From the NCBI GenBank assembly GCA_002503205.1, contig DARE01000051.1, forward strand, positions 1-10,059: a stretch of DNA of 10,059 nt. The letters are read 5' to 3'. Each line of letters opens with the position of its first letter. Positions within the stretch are counted from its first letter, which is position 1. The notes beneath the pieces were generated by a model. It saw only the letters and a program-made list of their open reading frames with translations. It was not told where the DNA came from and ran no database searches. The stretch is from Thermoplasmatales archaeon UBA447. Lineage in GTDB: Archaea; Thermoplasmatota; Thermoplasmata; Thermoplasmatales; Thermoplasmataceae. Both the position numbers and the translations under genes were made by a program. Positions 1 to 5,658 of this stretch are shown piece after piece.

Positions 1-185
1 GTGTCAATAATGGAATTTCCTAGCCCAGCGTTTGATATTGCTATATAGTTTGATAAAACATAGTGCTTCGAAGGAGTCTGAAAACTGTCAAAAACAACTG
101 TGGCCGCAGGAATAAAACTTAAAATTACAACATATACAAGTGCAGGAACCACGAGAAGGAAATAGATTAAAGAACGCCTGATCAT
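1..185 (-). CDS. Sugar-type ABC transporter permease, N-terminal part (partial)
   Basis: The reverse strand reads from an ATG at 185-183 to the window edge, giving 61 codons that begin MIRRSLIYFLLVVPALVYVV. Residues about 5-29 form one hydrophobic membrane segment after a positively charged start. The later stretch SNYIAISNAGLGNSIIDT matches the beginning of MalF/UgpA-like permeases, where an NY...N-S-I-x-T pattern leads into the conserved transmembrane domain. By family knowledge, such a protein is an inner-membrane channel subunit working with a second permease, an ATPase and a binding protein. A GGTG Shine-Dalgarno-like motif (191-194) lies a few bases upstream of the ATG and supports this start. 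The rest of the gene and its partners lie outside the window, so the substrate cannot be told. Confidence 0.72.
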   Translation of the reverse strand, partial: MIRRSLIYFLLVVPALVYVVILSFIPAATVVFDSFQTPSKHYVLSNYIAISNAGLGNSIID

Positions 186-217
186 TTCAGCACCTTTTGC
201 AGGCAGACATATCGTAT

Positions 218-224
218 GATATAC
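218..224 (-). promoter_or_regulatory. Putative TATA box for the ABC permease gene
   Basis: On the minus strand GTATATC lies about 38 nt before the permease ATG. A start about 26 nt downstream (near 197) would give a leader of roughly 12 nt that just contains the GGTG motif. This is inferred from spacing only. Confidence 0.35.
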
Positions 225-386
225 CCTGACAGCATTATTAATACCTTCATTTCATCTGTACTATTAAATCATTTCGTAAAATTACCCTGCCACAGCCATT
301 GGCTGAGTGAAGTGTATTGTCGGGGGCTAATATTTTTCGTTATTTGAGATTCGAGATTGAATGCTCTGTTTAAATGAAAATAAGTC

Positions 387-424
387 TGAATTTATATTCA
401 TTCCCATTCTATGAATAAGATTCA
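387..424. repeat. Two TGAAT-N(3-4)-ATTCA inverted repeats
   Basis: TGAAT-TTAT-ATTCA occupies 387-400 and TGAAT-AAG-ATTCA occupies 412-424, with centres about 24-25 bp apart. Two copies of the same dyad in a spacer resemble a tandem operator, but in A+T-rich DNA chance is a real alternative. The nearest gene starting in this spacer is the ABC permease at 185. Confidence 0.35.
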
Positions 425-456
425 CAGTATATTGGAATAGCGATTATTACATTTTT

Positions 457-574
457 CCTTTCGAAAGGGGATAGTTCTCAACGAAGATCGGGCGGACTTC
501 CCATTGCCGCAAGTAAATTACTTGACTCGGATAGTACCACCCGACGGGCTGCCTGCAGGCTGCCTTCTGAGAAG
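457..574 (-). mobile_element. Nested palindromic element, resembling an IS605/TnpB-family right end (remnant)
   Basis: The stretch holds a run of dyads: CCTTTCGAAAGG (457-468), a long stem joining 489-502 with 529-543, CAAGTAAATTACTTG (510-524) as its inner hairpin, GCCTGCAGGC (551-560) flanked by two GGCTGCC copies (547-553, 558-564), and CTTCTGAGAAG (564-574). In the long stem, positions 493/539 and 500/531 mismatch as plus-strand RNA but form G-U pairs in minus-strand RNA, so the fold favours minus-strand transcription. A minus frame not used by the MFS gene ends in AAMGSPPDLR and a stop, reminiscent of the GSP-containing tails of archaeal TnpB proteins, whose 3' ends overlap the guide RNA scaffold. 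No tnpB gene or left end is seen, so this would be a decayed or internally deleted element. It could instead be an unrelated structured 3' region. Confidence 0.4.
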
Positions 575-1783
575 AACGTTGTACAGAGAAAGCGGTACCC
601 CCTTCCTGTTTTCCGGTTCCTTCAGCCCTATGAACAGAAGAGACGAAAGAAACCTTCCAAAAAATACAACAATATATCCTGCAAGAAGCGCTTCCCTTAG
701 TGGAAATAGACGCGTAAAATAATCTAAAAGATAGCCACCGCTCAACGCACCCACCAGATACATTATTCCGTTGAAACCATTGATTAGCGAAATGTACTCT
801 CCCCTTCCATTCTCTGGTACAATATCTAGCAGGTAGGAGTTCATTACTACATTCTGGATCGAACTTATAATTCCACTGTATATTTCCAGAATTATGAACT
901 CCTTAAGGTTCACGTAGAATGCGTACTGCAGCGGTATAAGGCTAAGGAGCAGTCTGTTAAGGAATATTAAGGGAGGTCTGCTCATTCTGTCAACTATTCT
1001 CCCAAGGACAAATTGAATGCATAGGGCGGCCACCGATGAAGTTACTGTAAGTATTGCCACATCTTTCAGTGAAAAATTCATGATAGTGACAATGGTGATG
1101 GGGAACATTGGCCAGGCCATGGACCAGAAGAATCCCTGAGCGTTCATTGCCATAAAATATTTAAAAAACAGAGGCTCATTTCTGATATTTTTTAGGGTGT
1201 TGAGAAGACTTTTCTGGCTTTTGTTGCTCCTTTTTGTCTCCCTGATTCTCCATATGAGCACCAGTGAAACGAAATAAGTGCTTGCAGCAAGATAAAATGG
1301 AATGCGAATCTGGTTTGACACTGCGCCAGAAAATGTAAATGTCATAATCACAAGTGAAAGAATAGTTCCAATTGAACTGAGGTTGTTTACTGTGGAGAGG
1401 AATCTTCCCCTTGTTTTCACAGTTGAACTGTCGGCAAGGAGAGAGAACCAGTTCACTGTAATTAAAGCAGAGAAAAGTGATATAATTGCGTATACAAGGA
1501 TCAATTCAACTGGTGTCCTAACATCTGTAAGGAGATACCATAAAGCACCGAGCACAACACCACCAAGAAGCAGGAATGGTTTTCTGCTCCCTACACGATC
1601 GCTTATTCTTCCCCAGAGAAGCTGACCTCCATTGTTCACTGCATTTGTGATTGATTGAAGCCAGCCCATCTCAACAACAGTTGCTCCCAAAAGTACGCCG
1701 TAAACACCAATAAAAGTTGACGCCGCTGTTGCACCTACCGCAATAACAAAGGAGCGCATGGCAATGAATGTTTTATTGGACAT
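518..1783 (-). CDS. MFS transporter (12-helix type)
   Basis: The product has 421 residues, is very hydrophobic, and fits the usual 390-430 residues of major facilitator superfamily permeases. Motif A is visible in the loop after helix 2 (GRISDRVGSRKP, residues 58-69), with its degenerate counterpart at the same place in the second half (GRIVDRMSRPPL, 261-272). Each half also has an RG-containing loop (TRGRFLS 124-130; PENGRGEY 323-330). A central basic loop near 180-200 separates the six-helix bundles. Such proteins use ion gradients to move small solutes in or out; the substrate is unknown, though a neighbouring divergent HxlR regulator suits a drug or metabolite exporter. The start ATG lies about 14 nt below a TATA-predicted start site. 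The last ~18 residues (after YNVLL) are encoded by the palindromic element at 457-574 and probably do not belong to the ancestral protein. Confidence 0.85.
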   Translation of the reverse strand: MSNKTFIAMRSFVIAVGATAASTFIGVYGVLLGATVVEMGWLQSITNAVNNGGQLLWGRISDRVGSRKPFLLLGGVVLGALWYLLTDVRTPVELILVYAIISLFSALITVNWFSLLADSSTVKTRGRFLSTVNNLSSIGTILSLVIMTFTFSGAVSNQIRIPFYLAASTYFVSLVLIWRIRETKRSNKSQKSLLNTLKNIRNEPLFFKYFMAMNAQGFFWSMAWPMFPITIVTIMNFSLKDVAILTVTSSVAALCIQFVLGRIVDRMSRPPLIFLNRLLLSLIPLQYAFYVNLKEFIILEIYSGIISSIQNVVMNSYLLDIVPENGRGEYISLINGFNGIMYLVGALSGGYLLDYFTRLFPLREALLAGYIVVFFGRFLSSLLFIGLKEPENRKGVPLSLYNVLLRRQPAGSPSGGTIRVK

Positions 1784-1817
1784 TGACTTATCAGATTCGG
1801 GAGGCAGTCCTTACATG

Positions 1818-1823
1818 CTTATA
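1818..1823 (-). promoter_or_regulatory. TATA box for the MFS gene
   Basis: TATAAG on the minus strand is placed so that transcription would start near 1797, giving a leader of about 14 nt before the ATG at 1783. No Shine-Dalgarno motif is seen in that leader. Confidence 0.45.
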
Positions 1824-1869
1824 TTGATTTAGATTGTTGCAGGTTTTTCTAATTCCAACTAAAAAATGA

Positions 1870-1900
1870 AATCTAATATATAGATTACAATTTGCAAATT
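1870..1900 (+). promoter_or_regulatory. HxlR promoter with TATA box and two overlapping or adjacent palindromes
   Basis: A TATA-like core (TATATA, from 1877) sits within an inverted repeat AATCTA-N5-TAGATT (1870-1886). It is followed two bases later by the perfect 12-bp palindrome AATTTGCAAATT (1889-1900), just before the predicted start site near 1903. Dimeric HxlR proteins bind such dyads, so autoregulation, and perhaps control of the divergent MFS gene, is inferred from position. Confidence 0.45.
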
Positions 1901-1955
1901 ATTGAAGCACGATGAATATGAATCAGAGAGGAAGAGGAAAAGAGGGCAAGTATGC

Positions 1956-2291
1956 ATGATCACAGTAGACGGAGTGACGGTCTGCATTGATCCATCTCTT
2001 CCACTTTTTAATGAAATGGGAAGGAAATACTCCATGATTATAGTTGCAATTTTAAGGCAAAAGGAAGAGGGCATAAATTTCAACCAGATTATAAGTTTCA
2101 TTCCATTTTCCAGCACTACAATAATTTCCAGAAGACTTAAGAAATTGGCAGAAATAGGTATAATAGAAAAATTGAACTCAGACGGGCATTTGATTTACAA
2201 GCTTACAAAATTTGGAAAGGAACTTTCTGACCTATTAGTACCCCTTATGCACCTGGCAGAGATACACTATGGAGTCAAAGTTACTGAATAG
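1956..2291 (+). CDS. HxlR-family winged-helix transcriptional regulator
   Basis: With the ATG at 1956 the product has 111 residues, the normal size for HxlR (MarR-like) regulators. The order is an N-terminal segment MITVDGVTVCIDPSLP, a helix (FNEMGRKYSMIIVAIL), the helix-turn-helix with recognition helix around SSTTIISRRLKKL (52-64), a wing, and the typical YKLTKFGKEL ending strand (81-90) leading to a C-terminal dimer helix. Cys10 sits where many HxlR proteins carry a conserved cysteine; in bacterial relatives such as HypR and YodB this residue senses electrophiles or oxidants. A purine-rich leader (GAGGAAAAGAGGG) precedes the ATG. A TTG at 1902 in the same frame would add 18 charged residues and sits at the predicted transcription start, so it remains possible. 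It is divergent from the MFS gene, which it may control. The gene ends in TAG; reading through would add 8 codons to a TAA at 2316. Confidence 0.8.
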   Translation: MITVDGVTVCIDPSLPLFNEMGRKYSMIIVAILRQKEEGINFNQIISFIPFSSTTIISRRLKKLAEIGIIEKLNSDGHLIYKLTKFGKELSDLLVPLMHLAEIHYGVKVTE

Positions 2292-2331
2292 AATGATATG
2301 GAGAATCAGATGAAATAATTGGGTGTCAGAT

Positions 2332-2832
2332 ATGGTAAAATGGCTTTTATTGATGGATCTTGATGGCACAGCATGGGACCACCTGGACATTTCCAGGTGC
2401 ATAGTACCTTTCAAAAAAGTAGACAATGATACAATCCAGGATTCCAATGGAACAGTAATCAGGCTTAAGTCGGATCTTCGGGAGTTTTTGCAGTGGGCAA
2501 AGGATAATTCTGCCATAATCTCTACTCTAACATGGAACGACAGACAACATGTTATTGATGCACTTGAGGCGTTTAATTTAACAAAGTACTTCGATCACCT
2601 GGAAATTAGTGAAGATTCAAGAAAGGATCTCAAGCTAAAGGAACTGATAGAAACACTCAAAAAGGAAAAGATACACATACCCCATGAAAGGATCTACTAT
2701 CTGGATGACCGCGATATCCATATAGATGACATTCGTGTTATCGCTCCAGAGATTAATTTCCTTCATATGGGTCTAAAGGTCCATAACCTTAAAGAGGCAA
2801 GGAAAATAATTTCCGCGAGGCTTTCCATTTAA
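2332..2832 (+). CDS. Magnesium-dependent phosphatase-1 (MDP-1)-type HAD phosphatase
   Basis: The 166-residue product matches the small capless HAD family of MDP-1 (Acid_PPase). Motif I is DLDGTAW (nucleophile D9, acid/base D11), a serine/threonine stretch IISTLTW (from about 63) fits motif II, lysines of a KDLKLK segment (98-103) fit motif III, and DDRD (125-128) is the metal-binding motif IV. Family members dephosphorylate phosphotyrosine analogues or sugar phosphates and act on protein glycation products; the substrate here is not known. The ATG at 2332 has a GGGTG motif seven bases upstream; a GTG at 2323 would add three residues. It follows the HxlR gene by about 40 bp on the same strand and could be co-transcribed. 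Its stop overlaps the convergent glycerol-3-phosphate dehydrogenase stop by 4 bp. Confidence 0.82.
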   Translation: MVKWLLLMDLDGTAWDHLDISRCIVPFKKVDNDTIQDSNGTVIRLKSDLREFLQWAKDNSAIISTLTWNDRQHVIDALEAFNLTKYFDHLEISEDSRKDLKLKELIETLKKEKIHIPHERIYYLDDRDIHIDDIRVIAPEINFLHMGLKVHNLKEARKIISARLSI

Positions 2833-4208
2833 TTTTTATTCGCAAGTAAGAGACCCTTGACCTTTTCCTTCACGTGGGATTCTAGGGACTTTCCACCATC
2901 TTTCGTGTATAACCTTGCGCCTATCCTTCTGCGAAGTATATCTTCCTCGTTGAGTGCACATTCATTAAAAACGGCCTGAATTATTGCATCTGAGTTGTTT
3001 CTCCTGTAATCTATGGTGGGCAACCCCTTGAATGTCAGCCTTTTATTCCTGGGCAGACATTTGTTAATTATTCTGGCAACCGACTGTGCTGTCAATCTGT
3101 AATCAGTTATTTTACCTCCAAGGATGGAAACAACATTTTTATTCATTATCACCGAAGATTTTCTTGTTACCTTACCAGGATCAGAACCTGAACCGAATAA
3201 GGGGCGGATGCCTGCAAAGCTCTCTATTATGTCTTTTCGTCCCAATTCTGGTATAATTGACCTGGCACTTGAAATAATGTACTCTATGTCTTCCTCAGTT
3301 ATTTTCCAGTCATCTGGTGATGAGGTGAATGTGTCTGTTGTTCCTATGTGTATCACCTCTCCCCTTGGGATAATGAACATCTGCCTCCTGTCAATGGGGG
3401 AGCGGAAAACGACTGCGTTTTTTCCAGGGAAGAGAGAAGAATCCACTACTATGTGAATTCCTTTGCTTAACAGAAGATTACTCAAGTTTCCTGCCTTATC
3501 AATTCCTGGAATCTTGGTGACCCATGGGCCTGCTGCATTAACTATGAATTTTGTTGATATTTGAAGAGTCCTTCCTGAAATGAAGTCTTTTAGAATAGCG
3601 TGCCACTTTCCATTTTCCTCCCATATCTCCAGAGGTTCAACATAATTAAGGCAGATCGCCCCATGGGAGTGTGCCGTCACGACATTGCTTATGACAAGGA
3701 GTGAATCGTCGGTCATAGAATCTTCATAGGTGAAATACCCTTTCACATGCTCTGGAAACGTCCCTGAGTTTCTATGATATCTAGGCAACTTTATTCTTCC
3801 AGAAAGAAGATTGTATATTGTAAGCCCTGACCTGAGAGATATTTTCTTCCAGGAATATTCATCAACTACTACATCGAACAGAAGGGGCTTCACAATTTCA
3901 GTATGCGTAAGAAGATAATTCCTCTCACTGAGTAGCCTTTTGACCTCGCGGAATTCAAAATTGGCAAGATACCTTAACCCCCCATGTATTAATTTTGAAG
4001 AACCAGAACTGGTTCCTGATGCAAAGTCGTTTCTGTCAACCAGAAGAACTTTGCGTCCATTCTGTGCCAGCAAACTTGCAGTTCCAGAACCATTGATGCC
4101 ACCACCTACTACAAAGAATTCAAAGTCACTTTCACCGATTGTTTCAATATCCCTTTGCCGTGTCCTGAAAGAAAACTCACTTTCAAATGAAGGCAAATTA
4201 GAGGTCAT
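2829..4208 (-). CDS. glpD: FAD-dependent glycerol-3-phosphate dehydrogenase (GlpD/GlpA-like)
   Basis: The 459-residue product oxidises sn-glycerol-3-phosphate to dihydroxyacetone phosphate and passes electrons to the membrane quinone pool, by family knowledge. Visible motifs are the FAD dinucleotide fold VVGGGINGSG (33-42), the family signature SSKLIHGGLRYL (70-81), NAAGPW (224-229), the IGTTDT strand (288-293), AGIRPL (332-337) and GGKITDYR (364-371), which corresponds to the GGKxTTYR flavin-site segment of GlpD. The C-terminal helical region after ~385 is shorter than in E. coli GlpD (501 residues), but nothing catalytic seems missing. No glycerol kinase or GlpF is in the window, so it stands alone; archaeal lipids use glycerol-1-phosphate, so a catabolic role in glycerol use is the likely one. 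The ATG at 4208 is the first start in frame below the predicted transcription start near 4227. Confidence 0.9.
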   Translation of the reverse strand: MTSNLPSFESEFSFRTRQRDIETIGESDFEFFVVGGGINGSGTASLLAQNGRKVLLVDRNDFASGTSSGSSKLIHGGLRYLANFEFREVKRLLSERNYLLTHTEIVKPLLFDVVVDEYSWKKISLRSGLTIYNLLSGRIKLPRYHRNSGTFPEHVKGYFTYEDSMTDDSLLVISNVVTAHSHGAICLNYVEPLEIWEENGKWHAILKDFISGRTLQISTKFIVNAAGPWVTKIPGIDKAGNLSNLLLSKGIHIVVDSSLFPGKNAVVFRSPIDRRQMFIIPRGEVIHIGTTDTFTSSPDDWKITEEDIEYIISSARSIIPELGRKDIIESFAGIRPLFGSGSDPGKVTRKSSVIMNKNVVSILGGKITDYRLTAQSVARIINKCLPRNKRLTFKGLPTIDYRRNNSDAIIQAVFNECALNEEDILRRRIGARLYTKDGGKSLESHVKEKVKGLLLANKN

Positions 4209-4247
4209 GTTAGGCTTAACCCAATCGCTGGCATGACTAAGAATTTA

Positions 4248-4253
4248 CTTATA
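4248..4253 (-). promoter_or_regulatory. TATA box for the glycerol-3-phosphate dehydrogenase gene
   Basis: TATAAG on the minus strand, with T-rich/A-rich flanks, predicts a start near 4227 and a leader of about 19 nt before the ATG at 4208. No Shine-Dalgarno motif is visible. Confidence 0.5.
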
Positions 4254-4330
4254 GGTGAGATGTTTTTTTCTTTTATTGGCTTTTGATACATACTGACTCC
4301 GAGGAAATTGCCACATCAACTGCAGAGAAT

Positions 4331-4369
4331 TATAAAATAACTGTGGATATCCATGCATGTCCGATATCG
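4331..4369 (+). promoter_or_regulatory. TATA box of a leaderless gene, with palindromes around the start
   Basis: TATAAA starts exactly 26 nt before the ATG at 4357, so the mRNA is predicted to begin at the start codon. Between them lies the 10-bp palindrome TGGATATCCA (4344-4353), then ATGCAT (4353-4358), and CGATATCG (4362-4369) just inside the gene. These could bind a regulator, but no candidate is obvious. Confidence 0.55.
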
Positions 4370-4794
4370 ATAATGTTTTAATTGGTATCCATGCAATAGC
4401 TGGAATACTCTGGATTATTTTCGGAATAGTCTTAGTTGTACTTCTCAACCGGATTTCAAAGAAAAAAGAATTCACCGGTGAAAATAATGGAATAAGGAAT
4501 ACAGTCATAAGAATAAGAGCTACAGGCGGTATAACCATTATATTGGGCATTATTCTATTTGCAATACTTTCATCAGAGGGAAAGATCCCATCCTTCACCT
4601 CGGTTAAAGGAATACTTCTGATTCTGGGGGTTATTCTAGCGCTGATTGTCTATGTGGTAATCAATGAAGGATACACCTTCAGAAAGATCGAAAAACTTAA
4701 TTCGGAGAACCTGGCAAAAATACTGAATATGGCCACAGTAGCATCAGTTTTGACTGTACTCGTTCTGATTCTCATGGTAATTGGGTCTTCCTGA
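4357..4794 (+). CDS. Small four-helix integral membrane protein, function unknown
   Basis: The 145-residue product shows four hydrophobic segments at about 8-30, 52-72, 84-103 and 123-143. Short charged loops include RISKKKEF after helix 1 and a charged stretch 106-121 before helix 4. Helix 1 begins HAIAGILW; a histidine there, followed by a tryptophan, is seen in some heme- or metal-related small membrane families (CopD or DUF2269-like), but the match is too weak to assign a function. There is no signal peptide beyond helix 1. The ATG is placed by the leaderless promoter. The gene ends only 3 bp from the convergent wHTH gene, and diverges from the glycerol-3-phosphate dehydrogenase gene. No partner suggests a pathway. 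Confidence 0.7.
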   Translation: MSDIDNVLIGIHAIAGILWIIFGIVLVVLLNRISKKKEFTGENNGIRNTVIRIRATGGITIILGIILFAILSSEGKIPSFTSVKGILLILGVILALIVYVVINEGYTFRKIEKLNSENLAKILNMATVASVLTVLVLILMVIGSS

Positions 4795-4797
4795 TTT

Positions 4798-5163
4798 TCA
4801 AACAGTCTCACTGGAGATCTTCAGGATCAATCTGTCGAATGATTCACAAATCTCCTTTCTCTTTCTCTTCACCATGTCAAGCATTTTTTCCGTTGCCACT
4901 GCGGAATAGTAGGAAACCCTGCCCCCATTCTTTAATGGTTCATTGTACTGATTTACCAACCCCATAGAAACCTGTTTTCCTAAAGCTTTGAAAACGGTGC
5001 TTCTGTTTCTTTTTGTGTAATCTGCTAGATCATCCAGGCTCTTCCTTCCTGAATTCCTCAGGTATTTCAATACTGAAACTTCAAGGTCATTCATATTGAA
5101 CAGGCATGATAGCAGGTCGTAATATGTTGCATCCACATCCATGATGCAGTTCAGGCTTTTCAT
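4798..5163 (-). CDS. TrmB/MarR-like winged-helix regulator, divergent from the thioredoxin operon
   Basis: The 121-residue product has one winged helix-turn-helix domain. The pattern DLEVSVLKYLRNSG.KSLDD (26-45), the recognition helix KRNRSTVFKALGKQVSMGLV (51-70) and a wing with NGGRVSYYSA (79-88) resembles TrmB-type and related archaeal regulators. A basic C-terminal helix (KRKRKEICESFDRLILKI, from 99) probably serves dimerisation. Cysteines occur at 6, 20 and 106; two lie in the N-terminal segment before the DNA-binding domain. It diverges from thioredoxin and thioredoxin reductase across a ~90-bp region with a 15-bp direct repeat, so it is likely to control itself and the redox operon, with the cysteines as possible sensors; this is inference. 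The ATG at 5163 suits an almost leaderless transcript; an ATG at 5142 would remove seven residues including Cys6. Confidence 0.75.
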   Translation of the reverse strand: MKSLNCIMDVDATYYDLLSCLFNMNDLEVSVLKYLRNSGRKSLDDLADYTKRNRSTVFKALGKQVSMGLVNQYNEPLKNGGRVSYYSAVATEKMLDMVKRKRKEICESFDRLILKISSETV

Positions 5164-5182
5164 ATACAGCCATCAGAATGGG

Positions 5183-5214
5183 ATATTTGATATTTCGCAA
5201 TATTTGAAATTTCG
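5183..5214. repeat. 15-bp direct repeat in the wHTH/thioredoxin intergenic region (candidate operator)
   Basis: ATATTTGATATTTCG (5183-5197) and ATATTTGAAATTTCG (5200-5214) differ at one base and are 17 bp apart from start to start. The first copy overlaps the predicted promoter of the wHTH gene (about 20-35 nt before its ATG). The second lies just upstream of the thioredoxin promoter. This is the layout expected for a shared operator. Confidence 0.55.
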
Positions 5215-5218
5215 AATA

Positions 5219-5239
5219 CTTAATAATGTCAGATATAAT
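5219..5239 (+). promoter_or_regulatory. Promoter region of the thioredoxin operon
   Basis: Two TATA-like boxes are seen: TTAATAA around 5220-5226, which would place the start a few bases before the ATG at 5255, and TATAAT at 5234-5239, which would place it near 5260. In the second case the thioredoxin would begin at the ATG at 5300. The sequence alone does not decide. Confidence 0.4.
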
Positions 5240-5254
5240 TTTCCTTCGATATTC

Positions 5255-5647
5255 ATGGATAACGTAGAAAAGATAAGGGAGAACCTTATAAGGGAGATCA
5301 TGGCAGAAAACAAGGATTCATCCGAAGGAAAGACTGTGGACCTCAGCGATTCAACCTTCAACTCAATGGTCTCAAAGCCTGGAGTTACGGTTGTGGATTT
5401 CTGGGCACCATGGTGCGGGCCATGCAGGTTTGTATCACCGGTGGTTGAGGAACTGGCCTCAGAATACAGGGGAAAAGCAAGATTCGGGAAGGTCAATGTA
5501 GACGAGAACCCGGGTGTGTCAAATCAGTTCATGATAAGGAGCATACCAACAATAATGTTCTTCAGGGATGGGAAAATGGTTGACATGCAGATAGGAGCAG
5601 TCCCGAAACCGATGCTTGAAGCGAAGCTTAAGAAAGCTTTACAGTAA
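5255..5647 (+). CDS. trxA: Thioredoxin
   Basis: The 130-residue product is a classical single-domain thioredoxin with the redox site WCGPC (53-57), preceded by the VVDFWAP strand, the buried-acid strand KVNVDENP (79-86), the cis-proline segment SIPT (96-99) and the glycine-rich GAVPK end (114-118). It reduces protein disulfides in the cytoplasm and is itself reduced by thioredoxin reductase. The first ~25 residues (MDNVEKIRENLIREIMAE) are an extra charged helix before the fold, of a kind found in many archaeal thioredoxins, which favours the ATG at 5255. The ATG at 5300 has an AGGGAG motif close upstream and is the alternative. The gene is followed after 11 bp by thioredoxin reductase, a clear two-gene operon. 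Confidence 0.92.
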   Translation: MDNVEKIRENLIREIMAENKDSSEGKTVDLSDSTFNSMVSKPGVTVVDFWAPWCGPCRFVSPVVEELASEYRGKARFGKVNVDENPGVSNQFMIRSIPTIMFFRDGKMVDMQIGAVPKPMLEAKLKKALQ

Positions 5648-5658
5648 AGTTGGAAAAA

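Larger units (their letters stand above)
186..456. other. Gene-free spacer with short inverted repeats
   Basis: No convincing coding frame is seen between the ABC permease start and the palindromic element. It holds the permease promoter, an 11-bp palindrome AGCCATTGGCT at 294-304, a short GAGATT direct repeat around 346-358, and two related inverted repeats of the form TGAAT-N(3-4)-ATTCA at 387-400 and 412-424. None of these is linked to a known protein-binding site. Confidence 0.5.

Noticed and set aside
504..722. Plus-strand 72-codon frame opposite the MFS 3' end
   Set aside because: It mirrors the palindromic element and the antisense of the MFS gene and has no recognisable protein features.
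2292..2318. Readthrough of the HxlR TAG to the TAA at 2316
   Set aside because: Only eight polar codons follow and the regulator is already complete at the TAG, so this looks like a normal stop and gives no support for TAG recoding.
5141..5254. Upstream extension of thioredoxin to an ATG at 5141
   Set aside because: It would overlap the divergent regulator's start and run through the direct repeats and promoter; the extra residues look non-coding.
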